A stretch of 8,145 nucleotides of DNA from Clostridia bacterium (GCA_017457545.1 JAFTHF010000095.1:1-8145), one strand, 5' to 3'. Numbered from the stretch's first letter, positions 1-7,671 are shown. Notes: a model not told the origin generated them from the sequence alone. Made by a program: numbers and translations.

Positions 1-1
1 T

Positions 2-658
2 GAGGTTCGTGATCGCTTGGTAGCTATAAAGCCCGAAAGCAAGCTTAATTGCCGTGTAGTGCTTACAGCATCGGAGCTTGGACACCTTTTTGGCAATCTT
101 GCATCAAATCTTAATTACAGCAGCGTATATAATCACGTTAATGCATTCTCCAAGGGTGACGATGTGCAAAAGTCCCCTGTGGGAGATAAGCTTACAGTTA
201 CTATGAAGGGCAGAATGACGGGTAGTGTCAGCTCCTGCGCCTTTGATGCAAGTGGTGTTACTACAAGAGATGCAGAGGTTATTAAGGACGGAAAGGCAGT
301 AGGCTACTACGGACCGGTTCGCTTCGCATCATATCTTGGCGAGGAGCCAACAGGTAATATCCGTTGTATAAAGGCAGAGTGTGGCACCTTGACAGATAAG
401 GAGCTAAGCTCAGCACCCTATTTTAAGTGCGTATCCATGTCAGGACTTCAGCTTGATATCTACAATGACTATATCGGCGGTGAGGTTCGCTTGGCGTACT
501 ATTTTGACGGAGAAAAGGAAATTCCCGTAACAGGTATTTCCATAAGCGGTAAGCTTAGCGATGCCCTTTCAAATATGCGCCTTTCCAATGAGGAAACAAC
601 CTACGAAAGCTATAAGGGTCCTAAATACGCAGTATTTGAAAATATTGAAATTGTATAA
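2..658 (+). CDS. TldD/PmbA family protein, TldE (PmbA)-type, C-terminal part (5' end outside window)
   Basis: The reading frame is open to the left edge and the first complete codon is at base 2, so this is the last 218 residues of a longer gene; family members are about 450 residues. A TTG at 17 could be read as a start, but it falls inside the conserved domain and I reject it. Recognisable C-terminal features are the segment around EPTGN (344-358) and the closing block RLAYYFDGEKEIPVTGIS (from 488), the typical end of TldD/PmbA proteins. In this family TldD supplies the HExxxH zinc site and TldE is its partner; together they form a cytoplasmic metalloprotease that trims unfolded peptides or modified precursor peptides. 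No HExxxH is seen here, and the region that would align with it (about 77-130) reads like TldE. A tldD partner is expected just upstream but is not visible. Family assignment is firm; the exact substrate is unknown. Confidence 0.85.
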   Translation, partial: EVRDRLVAIKPESKLNCRVVLTASELGHLFGNLASNLNYSSVYNHVNAFSKGDDVQKSPVGDKLTVTMKGRMTGSVSSCAFDASGVTTRDAEVIKDGKAVGYYGPVRFASYLGEEPTGNIRCIKAECGTLTDKELSSAPYFKCVSMSGLQLDIYNDYIGGEVRLAYYFDGEKEIPVTGISISGKLSDALSNMRLSNEETTYESYKGPKYAVFENIEIV

Positions 659-661
659 TAA

Positions 662-690
662 AAAAACCGACAGATTTGCTGTCGGTTTTT
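662..690. terminator. Bidirectional intrinsic terminator between convergent genes
   Basis: A perfect 12-bp inverted repeat (662-673 with 679-690) has the core CCGACAG/CTGTCGG, a five-base loop ATTTG, and A and T runs on the outside. It therefore reads as a hairpin plus U-tract on either strand. It starts four bases after the stop of the TldE-like gene and ends one base before the stop of the minus-strand membrane-protein gene, so one element can end both transcripts. Confidence 0.9.
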
Positions 691-691
691 A

Positions 692-1198
692 TTATTCTTC
701 AACGTTCTTTTTTACTGATTTGCCATTAAGGAAATTAATAAATGTATCATCAGGCTCAAACAGCACAGCATCAAATTGGCTGCCGTTTTCAAATACGAGG
801 TAGTATTTTGTACCAGTAAACATATTTTTTGCGTAGTTATAAAATCTTATTTTCTTATATTTTTCTCTCAAAAGCTTCTTTGTGCCCTTTTCGAATTTTG
901 TAAATTCCTTGGCATCGGAAATAGGGAAGTAGCACACATATGCGCCCTTCTGTCCGGAGCGCTTTTCCACATAGAAGTCAATAGTATTTTCTCTGTCAAG
1001 CAATATATATGTATAAAGAGTAAGCTCAAATTTAATTACTAAAAATGAAGCAGACACAAGGGTAACAAGTGCTACACTTGAGAGAATGGTGCTGGCAATA
1101 CCCTTAACAGGGCTGGAAAGACAGGCAACGGTTATTAGAAACAGTGCGATATATATAAGGCGCATCTTTTTATCAGTAGGCTTAGGTGTGTATTTCAT
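692..1198 (-). CDS. Hypothetical two-helix membrane protein (168 aa), last gene of the yceD-rpmF cluster
   Basis: I do not recognise a named family. The protein has a short basic N-terminus (KPTDKK), a first hydrophobic segment at about residues 13-30, a second at about 34-57, and then a soluble domain of about 110 residues rich in aromatic, Lys and Glu residues. Two close helices followed by a mixed beta-like domain could suggest a bacterial PH-like fold, but that is only a guess. The start is well supported: an AAGGAGG motif at 1204-1210 lies five bases before the ATG. It is downstream of rpmF in the same direction with a 63-bp gap and no strong promoter that I can see, so it is probably co-transcribed with rpmF unless the hairpin in that gap blocks transcription. 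It ends at the shared terminator with the convergent TldE-like gene. Confidence 0.75.
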   Translation of the reverse strand: MKYTPKPTDKKMRLIYIALFLITVACLSSPVKGIASTILSSVALVTLVSASFLVIKFELTLYTYILLDRENTIDFYVEKRSGQKGAYVCYFPISDAKEFTKFEKGTKKLLREKYKKIRFYNYAKNMFTGTKYYLVFENGSQFDAVLFEPDDTFINFLNGKSVKKNVEE

Positions 1199-1210
1199 AA
1201 ATTCCTCCTT

Positions 1211-1254
1211 AACGAAATAGGGACCCGAGCAAAATCGGATCCCACAAATTCGTT
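1211..1254 (-). repeat. Interrupted inverted repeat / RNA hairpin between rpmF and the downstream gene
   Basis: A 9-bp stem pairs 1220-1228 with 1235-1243 around the loop 1229-1234; on the minus-strand transcript it is GGGATCCGA and TCGGGTCCC with one G-U pair. Outside it, AACGAA (1211-1216) pairs with TTCGTT (1249-1254), leaving an internal loop of three and five bases. The structure begins seven bases after the rpmF stop and ends one base before the AAGGAGG of the next gene. The sequence after the stem on the transcript (UAUUUCGUU) is a poor U-tract, so this is not a standard terminator; it could be an attenuator, a processing or stability site, or a copy of a dispersed repeat. Confidence 0.6.
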
Positions 1255-1261
1255 TATAGTC

Positions 1262-1444
1262 TTACGCTTCCTTCTTAACGATTTCCTTGTTAGCGTAGAA
1301 ACCGCACTTTGAGCAAACACGGTGTGCGAGGTTGTATTCGCCACAGTTGGAGCACTTAACCATTGTAGGTGCTGTCATCTTGCTGTTGATTGATCTTCTA
1401 AGATTTGTACGAGAATGAGACTGCTTTCTCTTTGGAACTGCCAT
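1262..1444 (-). CDS. rpmF: 50S ribosomal protein L32 (bL32)
   Basis: This 60-residue protein starts MAVPKRKQSHSRTNLRRS, the classic basic N-terminus of bacterial L32, a component of the large ribosomal subunit near the peptidyl-transferase side. It carries the zinc-ribbon form with C31, C34, C44 and C47 (CSNCG and CSKCG), so it is the C+ paralogue type, which binds one zinc ion; zinc-starved bacteria sometimes carry a second, cysteine-free copy elsewhere. Length is normal for the family. An AAGGAGG at 1453-1459 lies eight bases upstream of the ATG. It follows yceD by 57 bp in the same direction, the conserved yceD-rpmF arrangement, and also appears to have its own promoter at 1487-1515. No zinc-regulator operator is evident. 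Confidence 0.97.
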   Translation of the reverse strand: MAVPKRKQSHSRTNLRRSINSKMTAPTMVKCSNCGEYNLAHRVCSKCGFYANKEIVKKEA

Positions 1445-1486
1445 CGGTTTATCCTCCTTAAACGAAACTAATATCTTATCCTTGTT

Positions 1487-1515
1487 ATTATACTACAAAA
1501 TTTAATCATTTTCAA
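1487..1515 (-). promoter_or_regulatory. Internal sigma-A-type promoter for rpmF
   Basis: On the minus strand, TTGAAA (1510-1515) and a perfect TATAAT (1487-1492) are separated by 17 bases. The -35 hexamer overlaps the last codons of yceD and the -10 lies in the yceD-rpmF gap. Predicted transcription starts near 1480, about 36 bases before the rpmF ATG. This would let L32 be made at a higher level than YceD. Confidence 0.7.
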
Positions 1516-2023
1516 GTAGTTTTTGTAAAATTGCGAGTCTTGGATCAATTTCTTTTTTCTTCGGGCAATCACAAGGGCCGAAATTAAGGTTTTTACCGCA
1601 TTTCGGGCAAAGTCCTGCGCATTCCTCTTCACACAGGAACCTTGTTGGAAATTCTAATAGCAAATCCTCAACGAGCTCACGGTCGATGTCCAGTTTACCG
1701 TTTTTTACGATGACATAAGCGTCATTATCCTCGTCCTGAAGTGTACCGGAATTAGCAACGATGCGATTGAAATTGAGAATAAATTTGCCAGAGATATTCT
1801 CAAGACATCTTGCGCAATGGGTATCGTAGTTAAGCTCTGCTACAACAGAGAGGGTCATATAGCCTGCATTGTTTGTAACCGTGCCCTGTACGTGTACCGG
1901 CGGCGCGAAAGAAACATCATCCGGTGGAATAAGAATACTGTCCTCCCCATCATCGTTAATGTCATACTCAAAGCTGAGAGAATCGACCTTACCGCTGATA
2001 AGTGAAGTTATGTCAAGTATCAT
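1502..2023 (-). CDS. yceD: YceD/DUF177 family protein, 23S rRNA accumulation factor homologue (YlbN-like)
   Basis: The 173-residue protein has the DUF177 layout: an N-terminal beta-rich half, a CARCLE motif (C70, C73) at mid-protein, an acidic segment with the DIDRELVEDLLLEFP stretch (about 112-126), and a cysteine-rich tail with C131, C135, C139, C142, C151 and C153, including the typical GLCPKCGKNLN block. Family knowledge: YceD in E. coli and its plant homologue are needed for normal 23S rRNA accumulation, and the gene is usually directly upstream of rpmF, as here. The eight cysteines suggest metal binding, which is inference. The start ATG has GGAGGTG at 2028-2034. It is the first gene after a perfect-consensus promoter. 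Length is normal for Firmicute members. The molecular activity in this organism is not proven. Confidence 0.9.
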   Translation of the reverse strand: MILDITSLISGKVDSLSFEYDINDDGEDSILIPPDDVSFAPPVHVQGTVTNNAGYMTLSVVAELNYDTHCARCLENISGKFILNFNRIVANSGTLQDEDNDAYVIVKNGKLDIDRELVEDLLLEFPTRFLCEEECAGLCPKCGKNLNFGPCDCPKKKEIDPRLAILQKLLEND

Positions 2024-2056
2024 ATTACACCTCCACGCATTATTTCACAGATACAT

Positions 2057-2085
2057 ATTATAAATAAAAATAACTGTTTTGTCAA
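2057..2085 (-). promoter_or_regulatory. Consensus promoter of the yceD-rpmF transcript
   Basis: Read on the minus strand, TTGACA (2080-2085), a 17-base spacer and TATAAT (2057-2062) match the sigma-70/sigma-A consensus at all twelve positions. Predicted start is near 2050, giving a leader of about 27 bases before the yceD ATG. A T7A7 tract directly upstream of the -35 could act as an UP element. This is expected to be a strong, growth-linked promoter, in keeping with ribosomal genes. Confidence 0.9.
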
Positions 2086-2107
2086 GTATTTTTTTAAAAA
2101 AACTTGA
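2082..2107. repeat. Inverted repeat with T7A7 centre between divergent -35 boxes
   Basis: TCAAG (2082-2086) and CTTGA (2103-2107) flank T7 (2089-2095) and A7 (2096-2102), giving 12 complementary pairs with two extra bases (2087-2088) in the left arm. It lies upstream of both predicted transcription starts, so it acts as DNA rather than RNA: a shared AT-rich UP element, a bend, or an operator. The arms include part of each -35 box, so some of the symmetry follows simply from two opposed -35 sequences. Confidence 0.6.
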
Positions 2108-2132
2108 ATAGATTGGAATTCTGTGATACAAT
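2104..2132 (+). promoter_or_regulatory. Extended -10 promoter of the 194-aa gene
   Basis: TTGAAT (2104-2109), 17 bases, then TACAAT (2127-2132) preceded by TGA (2124-2126), which forms an extended -10. Predicted start is near 2139, leaving a leader of about 24 bases. It is back to back with the yceD promoter, with 18 bases between the two -35 hexamers. Confidence 0.8.
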
Positions 2133-2162
2133 GATAGAAAATCAAAAAAAGGAGTAAAAAAT

Positions 2163-2747
2163 TTGGACAAGTTTGTTAAAGTAATTAAGTATATTTTCAT
2201 AATTGCTCTTGTAGCTGTGCTTGCCGCCCTCTTTTTGAGAATTTGTCAATCGGATTATAAGGCCTTTGAGGATATTAATATATCAGACGAATTTATTTCC
2301 GCATACGAAAAGGATAGCGATGTCCGTACTCACGCAGTCAATGACGGCTTCTCGGAAAACGGCTCTGTATTTGCATACTCTCTTGTTTATATGAAGGATG
2401 CAGGCTATATGCAGTTTACTGTAAGATACAACACAAGACATATAGACGAGGTCAGAGAAACATATCCCGATTTCAAGGACGAGAATATCAAGTATATTCT
2501 TATTGACTCAAACGGCAATACCTATGAGGCTAAGGTGCTTGAATCTACAGGAAAGTATAACTACAAATTCTTTAAGCTTGAGTTTGCGAATATCCCTGAT
2601 TTCAATGCTGATTTCAAGGTTAAAATGGTGCTTCAGGGAGTACCTGATAATTTAAGCGAAAAGAGTGTGCTTATGATTCACGAGGCAGACGATACATCTA
2701 TCCCCTTCACCTTCTCAAGAAGTGAGGAGAATAAGCTTAATAAATAA
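2163..2747 (+). CDS. Hypothetical membrane-anchored extracytoplasmic protein (194 aa)
   Basis: The family is not recognised. Residues about 8-26 form one hydrophobic helix after a basic N-terminus (KFVKVIKY), followed by about 165 mostly polar residues, so the protein is probably a signal-anchored protein facing outside the cell. The sequence LRIC at 25-28 is a poor lipobox, so a lipoprotein is unlikely though not excluded. The outer part alternates short beta-like segments with charged turns (for example YILIDSNGNTYEAKV) and may be a beta-sandwich. The start is TTG, chosen because AAGGAG at 2149-2154 lies eight bases upstream and no ATG or GTG is better placed. It has its own promoter and its own terminator, so it appears to be a single-gene transcript and not part of the uvr operon. 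Confidence 0.75.
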   Translation: MDKFVKVIKYIFIIALVAVLAALFLRICQSDYKAFEDINISDEFISAYEKDSDVRTHAVNDGFSENGSVFAYSLVYMKDAGYMQFTVRYNTRHIDEVRETYPDFKDENIKYILIDSNGNTYEAKVLESTGKYNYKFFKLEFANIPDFNADFKVKMVLQGVPDNLSEKSVLMIHEADDTSIPFTFSRSEENKLNK

Positions 2748-2780
2748 AAAATTCCGCAGTGTATGCTGCGGAATTTTTTT
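2748..2780 (+). terminator. Intrinsic terminator after the 194-aa gene
   Basis: A perfect 12-bp stem (2748-2759 with 2766-2777), core TTCCGCAG/CTGCGGAA, with a six-base loop TGTATG and a T7 run from 2774 to 2780. It begins directly after the TAA stop and separates this gene from uvrB, which has its own promoter. Confidence 0.92.
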
Positions 2781-2800
2781 ACCCAAAATAATCAAAGATA

Positions 2801-2829
2801 TTTACATTTAAAATCGTATATGATAAAAT
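2801..2829 (+). promoter_or_regulatory. Promoter of the uvrB-uvrA operon
   Basis: TTTACA (2801-2806), 17 bases, then TAAAAT (2824-2829) with TGA (2821-2823) forming an extended -10. Predicted start is near 2836, about 26 bases before the uvrB ATG. In the whole 2748-2861 gap I see no GAAC-N4-GTTC type site, the LexA/DinR box of Firmicutes, and no CTGT-N8-ACAG site either. Confidence 0.7.
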
Positions 2830-2861
2830 AATAAGATAGTAAGGCTAAAAGGAGGATCGCT

Positions 2862-4838
2862 ATGCAGAATAATAAATTTGTGTTAAAAAGCTCATATAAG
2901 CCCACAGGCGATCAGCCTGAGGCGATTTCAAAGCTTACTGCGGGAATACTCAGTGGAGAGAGAATGCAGACTCTCCTTGGCGTAACAGGAAGCGGTAAGA
3001 CCTTTACTATGGCAAATGTAATTGCCAACGTCAATAAGCCAACCTTGATTTTAGAGCCAAACAAGACTCTTGCAGGTCAGGTCTGCTCTGAAATGAGAGA
3101 GCTGTTTCCCGATAATGCGGTAGAGTATTTTGTGTCCTACTACGATTATTATCAGCCTGAGGCTTATATTCCCGGTAAGGATATTTATATTGAAAAGGAT
3201 GCTATGGTAAATGATGAGATTGATAAGCTCCGTCACAGCGCCACGAGCTCCCTTTTCGAAAGAAACGATGTAATTATTGTAGCAAGCGTGTCCTGTATTT
3301 ATTCTCTTGGTGACCCTGAGGAGTATCAGAGCATGCTTATAGATTTGCGTCTTGGAATGGAGCTTGACAGGGATACCCTTGTTCGCAAGCTTATATCCCT
3401 TAACTATGAGCGCAACGATATTAACTTTGTACGTGACAAATTCAGAATCAGGGGGGACGTGGTTGAAATTTTCCCTGCTTCCTCATCTGATAAGGCTATT
3501 CGTGTTGAGTTTTTTGACGATGAAATCGACAGAATAAGCGAGATAAATACGCTTACAGGCGAGGTTCTTCGCTCTCTTAAGTACTGTGCCATCTTCCCTG
3601 CAAATCACTATGTGGTTTCCGACGAGAAAAGAGAGAAGGCGCTTTCCCAGATTTACGATGAAATGGTGGACCGTGTGGCTTATTTTAAGTCACAGAATAA
3701 GCTTTTAGAGGCACAGAGAATAGAGGAAAGAACAAAGTACGATATAGAAATGCTTCGTGAAATCGGCTTTTGCTCCGGAGTTGAAAACTATTCAAGAATC
3801 CTCTCAGGCAGAGAGCCGGGCTCAACCCCATACACACTCCTTGACTATTTTCCCAAGGATTTTGTAATGTTTATAGATGAGAGCCATGTTACCGTGCCTC
3901 AGGTAAGGGGAATGAGTGGTGGTGACCTTGCAAGAAAGAGAAATCTTATAGACTTCGGCTTCCGTCTGCCCTCAGCCTACGATAACAGACCTCTCAATTT
4001 TGAGGAATTTCAGTCAAAGCTTAATCAGGTCGTATTCGTTTCCGCTACCCCTGCCGACTACGAGAAGGAAAATTCCACCTCCGTGGCAGAGCAGCTTATT
4101 CGTCCCACAGGACTTGTAGACCCACTTGTTGAGGTAAGACCTATTGAAACACAGGTTGACGATGTAATGGGTGAAATCCGTCTGCGTGCCGAGGCAGGAG
4201 AAAGAGTTCTTGTTACTACTCTTACCACCAAAATGGCAGAGGACCTTACAGAATACCTTGCAGGTAACGGAATAAAGGTAAAATATATCCACCATAATGT
4301 TGACACTATTGAAAGAATGGAGATAATCCGTTCACTCCGTCTTGGAGAGTTTGATGTACTTGTAGGCATCAATCTGCTCCGTGAGGGACTTGATATCCCC
4401 GAGGTTTCTTTAGTTGCCATACTTGATGCCGATAAGGAAGGACTTTTCCGTTCGGAGACCTCACTTATCCAGACCATAGGCAGAGCAGCAAGAAACGCAA
4501 ACGGTAAGGTTATTATGTATGCTGACATTATGACAAGGTCTATGAAGAATGCTATCGGCGAAACAGAGCGCCGTCGCAAAATTCAGCAGGCATACAATGA
4601 GGCAAACGGAATTATTCCGAAGACGGTTATCAAGGGTGTACATGATGTTATCGACCTTGGTAAGCGTAATGAGGAAAAAGAAAAGAAGCGCAAGATGTCA
4701 CCTAAGGATAAGGAAAAGCTTATTGAGCAGTATACAGCAGAAATGCGTGAGGCGTCCCGTAAGCTTGAATTTGAAAAGGCTGCATTCCTACGTGATAAGA
4801 TTAAAGAGCTTAAGACTACTAAGCAGGTGAAAAAATGA
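2862..4838 (+). CDS. uvrB: Excinuclease ABC subunit B (UvrB)
   Basis: UvrB is the DNA-dependent ATPase of nucleotide excision repair: it is loaded on damage by UvrA, checks the strand, and then recruits UvrC for incision. All hallmarks are present: Walker A GVTGSGKT (40-47), the beta-hairpin [12 protein letters not shown] (93-104) that is inserted between the strands, the DESH box (339-342), SATPADYE (394-401), the helicase C-terminal motifs [13 protein letters not shown] and QTIGRAARN (537-545), and the C-terminal coiled UVR domain (about 615-654) that contacts UvrA and UvrC. At 658 residues it is of normal length and intact. The start has a strong AAAAGGAGG at 2847-2855, six bases from the ATG. 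Its TGA stop overlaps the uvrA start, so the two are translationally coupled. No uvrC gene is in the window. Confidence 0.99.
   Translation: MQNNKFVLKSSYKPTGDQPEAISKLTAGILSGERMQTLLGVTGSGKTFTMANVIANVNKPTLILEPNKTLAGQVCSEMRELFPDNAVEYFVSYYDYYQPEAYIPGKDIYIEKDAMVNDEIDKLRHSATSSLFERNDVIIVASVSCIYSLGDPEEYQSMLIDLRLGMELDRDTLVRKLISLNYERNDINFVRDKFRIRGDVVEIFPASSSDKAIRVEFFDDEIDRISEINTLTGEVLRSLKYCAIFPANHYVVSDEKREKALSQIYDEMVDRVAYFKSQNKLLEAQRIEERTKYDIEMLREIGFCSGVENYSRILSGREPGSTPYTLLDYFPKDFVMFIDESHVTVPQVRGMSGGDLARKRNLIDFGFRLPSAYDNRPLNFEEFQSKLNQVVFVSATPADYEKENSTSVAEQLIRPTGLVDPLVEVRPIETQVDDVMGEIRLRAEAGERVLVTTLTTKMAEDLTEYLAGNGIKVKYIHHNVDTIERMEIIRSLRLGEFDVLVGINLLREGLDIPEVSLVAILDADKEGLFRSETSLIQTIGRAARNANGKVIMYADIMTRSMKNAIGETERRRKIQQAYNEANGIIPKTVIKGVHDVIDLGKRNEEKEKKRKMSPKDKEKLIEQYTAEMREASRKLEFEKAAFLRDKIKELKTTKQVKK
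4825..4838 (+). promoter_or_regulatory. Coupled uvrA start site (ATGA overlap with weak RBS)
   Basis: The uvrA ATG (4835-4837) shares bases with the uvrB TGA (4836-4838). The only ribosome binding sequence is AGGTG at 4825-4829 within the last uvrB codons, weaker than the AAGGAGG motifs elsewhere in the window. Translation of uvrA therefore probably depends on ribosomes finishing uvrB. Confidence 0.75.
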
Positions 4839-7669
4839 TAGATAAAATTGAAATAAAGGGCGCAAGAGTTCATAACCTTAAGAATATTGATTTAAGCATT
4901 CCAAGGGACAAGCTTGTGGTGCTTACAGGTCTTTCCGGCTCAGGTAAATCCTCTCTCGCCTTTGATACTATATATGCAGAGGGACACAGACGCTTTGTGG
5001 AGTCCTTGTCATCCTATGCAAGAATGTTCTTAGGTCAGCTTGATAAGCCAAATGTAGACTCCATTGAGGGTCTTTCACCGGCAATATCCATTGACCAGAA
5101 GACCACATCAAAAAACCCACGTTCAACTGTCGGTACGGTTACGGAGATATATGACTATTTAAGATTGCTTTATGCCCGTCTTGGCACAGTTCACTGTCCT
5201 GAGTGCGGTAAGGAGATAAAGCAGCAAAGCGTTGACCAGATTATCGACAAGATTTTAGAGCTTCCCGATGGAGAACGATTTATGGTTCTTGCTCCCGTTG
5301 TAAGAGGCAAAAAGGGCAGACACGAAAAGGTGATTGCCGATGCACGTAAAAACGGCTATGCAAGACTTCGTGTAGACGGCACGGTTTACGATGTGAATGA
5401 GGACATCGAGCTGGAGCTTACCAAAAAGCACAATATTGATATTGTGGTAGACCGTCTTGTTATTAAGGACGGAATTCGTCCAAGGCTTTCCGACTCTGTT
5501 GAAAATGCCCTTAAGGCTGCAGACGGCAGACTTAAGATAATTACAGTTCCACGTGACGGTGAGGGCACAGAATATGACTTTTCCACCAACTATGCCTGTG
5601 ATGAGCACGGTATCAGCTTTGGCGAGATAGAGCCAAGAGCCTTCTCATTCAATAACCCCTTTGGCGCCTGTGAGCATTGTCTTGGCATCGGAGAAATGAG
5701 AAATATTTCCCCCGATAAAATTATCCCCGACAGACGCTTGTCACTTCGCGAGGGCGCAATTGCAGTAAACGGCTTTAAGTCCATAGATGAGGAAAGCTGG
5801 AATGGCCCCCTGGTAGTTGCAGTAGGCGAGAAAATGGGCTTTACAATGGATACTCCCGTAAAGGATTTTACAAAGGAGCAGCTTAATGCCTTGCTTTACG
5901 GTACAGGTGATGAATATTACACCATTGACCGTTATTTTGCTAAGCAGCATAAGCGCCAGACCGTAAAATATGAGGGTATTATCAAAATCATTGAGGGCAG
6001 AATGCAGATGATGGGTGAGGAATACTATGAGCAGTTTATTGAGGAAACTCCCTGTCCTGTCTGTCACGGTCAAAGACTTAATAAGTTCTCTTTGTCGGTT
6101 ACAATCGGCGGAAAGAATATAGATGAGTTTTGCCGTATGTCCGTTACTAACGAGCTTGATTTTATAAATTCACTTAAGTTTACTCCCTCAGAGGAGCAGA
6201 TTGCAAAGGAGATTCTTAAGGAGATTCGTGCCCGTCTTGGCTTTATGAAGAGTGTGGGACTTGAGTATCTTACTCTTGCAAGAAAGGCATCAACCTTGTC
6301 AGGTGGAGAGGCGCAGAGAATCCGTCTTGCAACACAGATAGGCTCATCTCTTGTAGGTGTGCTTTATATACTTGATGAACCAAGCATAGGCTTACATCAA
6401 AGAGATAACAGTAAGCTTATTAAAACACTTTGTGACCTTCGTGATGTAGGTAATACGGTTATCGTAGTTGAGCATGATGAGGAAACTATGCTTTCCTCCG
6501 ACTATATAGTAGATATAGGACCGGGCGCAGGTGTCCACGGTGGACAGGTTGTTGCTGCAGGTACACCTAAGGAGATAATGGAGAATGAAAGCTCCATTAC
6601 AGGTGCATACCTTTCAGGCAGAAGGGAAATCAAAATTCCCGAAAAGAGAAGAGAGGGCAACGGTAATTTTGTCAGCATCTACGGTGCAAGAGAAAACAAC
6701 CTTAAAAATATTAATGTAGATATTCCTCTTGGCTGCTTTGTAGCTGTTACAGGTGTGTCAGGGTCAGGAAAATCCTCACTCGTTAATAAAATTTTGTTAC
6801 AAACCCTGTCAAAAAAGCTTAACCGTGCCATTACCTATCCCGGCAAATGCGACAGCGTAGAGGGATATGAGGCGCTTGATAAGGTAATCGCCATTGACCA
6901 GTCCCCCATAGGACGCACTCCAAGGTCAAATCCAGCCACGTATACGGGCCTTTTTAATGAAATCCGTGATTTATTTGCCAAAACCCCCGATGCAAAGATG
7001 CGTTCCTACGGTCCTGGCCGTTTCTCCTTCAATGTTAAGGGTGGAAGATGTGAGGCATGTGAGGGTGACGGTGTAAAGAAGATAGAAATGCATTTTTTAC
7101 CCGACGTGTATGTTAAGTGCGACGTATGTAAGGGTAAGCGCTATAACCGTGATACCTTGGAGGTTAAATTCAAGGGCAAGAATATATCCGATGTTCTTGA
7201 TATGACTGCCGAGGAGGGTGCTGTATTCTTCAGCGAAATTCCCAACATTTCAAGAAAGCTTCAGACTATTTGCGACGTTGGTCTTGGCTATGTGAAGATA
7301 GGTCAGTCCTCCACCACTCTTTCAGGTGGTGAAGCACAGAGAGTTAAGCTGGCTACCGAGCTTTCAAAGCGTTCAACGGGAAGAACCATGTATATCCTTG
7401 ATGAGCCTACTACAGGCTTACACGCAGAGGACGTAAATAAGCTTCTTTCCGTCCTTCAGCGCTTGGTGGATGCAGGCAACAGCGTTCTTGTAATTGAGCA
7501 TAATCTTGATGTTATCAAGTGTGCCGATTATATTATTGACCTTGGTCCCGAGGGTGGCGATAACGGTGGAACCGTGGTCGCAACAGGAACACCGGAGGAG
7601 GTAGCTAAGAACCCCAACTCCTACACAGGAATTTATGTAAAAAAGGCCTTAAACGGCTATAAGGACTAA
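4835..7669 (+). CDS. uvrA: Excinuclease ABC subunit A (UvrA)
   Basis: UvrA is the dimeric ABC-type ATPase that finds bulky DNA lesions and hands them to UvrB. The 944 residues match the family's usual length. The first nucleotide-binding domain has Walker A GLSGSGKS (32-39), signature LSGGEAQR (488-495) and Walker B ILDEPS (512-517); the second has GVSGSGKS (640-647), LSGGEAQR (829-836) and ILDEPT (854-859). Cysteine pairs lie at C121/C124 (CPECG), C407/C410 (CPVCHGQRL), and in the C-terminal zinc module C739/C742 and C762/C765. In the zinc module of the first half the four ligands are C255, H258, C279 and C282: the second ligand is His where E. coli has Cys, which should still bind zinc. The gene is the second in a uvrB-uvrA operon and ends at a strong terminator. 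Confidence 0.99.
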   Translation: MIDKIEIKGARVHNLKNIDLSIPRDKLVVLTGLSGSGKSSLAFDTIYAEGHRRFVESLSSYARMFLGQLDKPNVDSIEGLSPAISIDQKTTSKNPRSTVGTVTEIYDYLRLLYARLGTVHCPECGKEIKQQSVDQIIDKILELPDGERFMVLAPVVRGKKGRHEKVIADARKNGYARLRVDGTVYDVNEDIELELTKKHNIDIVVDRLVIKDGIRPRLSDSVENALKAADGRLKIITVPRDGEGTEYDFSTNYACDEHGISFGEIEPRAFSFNNPFGACEHCLGIGEMRNISPDKIIPDRRLSLREGAIAVNGFKSIDEESWNGPLVVAVGEKMGFTMDTPVKDFTKEQLNALLYGTGDEYYTIDRYFAKQHKRQTVKYEGIIKIIEGRMQMMGEEYYEQFIEETPCPVCHGQRLNKFSLSVTIGGKNIDEFCRMSVTNELDFINSLKFTPSEEQIAKEILKEIRARLGFMKSVGLEYLTLARKASTLSGGEAQRIRLATQIGSSLVGVLYILDEPSIGLHQRDNSKLIKTLCDLRDVGNTVIVVEHDEETMLSSDYIVDIGPGAGVHGGQVVAAGTPKEIMENESSITGAYLSGRREIKIPEKRREGNGNFVSIYGARENNLKNINVDIPLGCFVAVTGVSGSGKSSLVNKILLQTLSKKLNRAITYPGKCDSVEGYEALDKVIAIDQSPIGRTPRSNPATYTGLFNEIRDLFAKTPDAKMRSYGPGRFSFNVKGGRCEACEGDGVKKIEMHFLPDVYVKCDVCKGKRYNRDTLEVKFKGKNISDVLDMTAEEGAVFFSEIPNISRKLQTICDVGLGYVKIGQSSTTLSGGEAQRVKLATELSKRSTGRTMYILDEPTTGLHAEDVNKLLSVLQRLVDAGNSVLVIEHNLDVIKCADYIIDLGPEGGDNGGTVVATGTPEEVAKNPNSYTGIYVKKALNGYKD

Positions 7670-7671
7670 TA

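Noticed and set aside
17..22. TTG at 17 as the start of a complete 213-residue protein, with a GAGG-like sequence at 2-5.
   Set aside because: The frame is open to the left edge and the protein begins in the middle of a conserved TldD/PmbA domain, so the gene is simply cut by the window.
561..1042. Plus-strand open frames of 80 and 88 codons across the first terminator and antisense to the 168-aa gene.
   Set aside because: The first runs through a terminator hairpin and the second is opposite a well-supported gene; neither has a good start signal.
1202..1260. The rpmF downstream hairpin as a standard terminator.
   Set aside because: The stem is followed on the transcript by UAUUUCG instead of a U-run, and the next gene's ribosome binding site follows at once.
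2082..2107. The T7A7 inverted repeat as an intrinsic terminator.
   Set aside because: It lies upstream of both predicted transcription starts and has almost no GC in the stem, so it would not act as an RNA hairpin in either transcript.
4058..4579. A 173-codon open frame on the minus strand inside uvrB.
   Set aside because: It is antisense to highly conserved UvrB helicase motifs, is rich in Ser/Arg/Ile as expected for a shadow frame, and lacks a convincing ribosome binding site.
5255..6073. Several minus-strand open frames of 64-117 codons inside uvrA.
   Set aside because: They lie opposite intact UvrA coding sequence, overlap each other, and show no family features.
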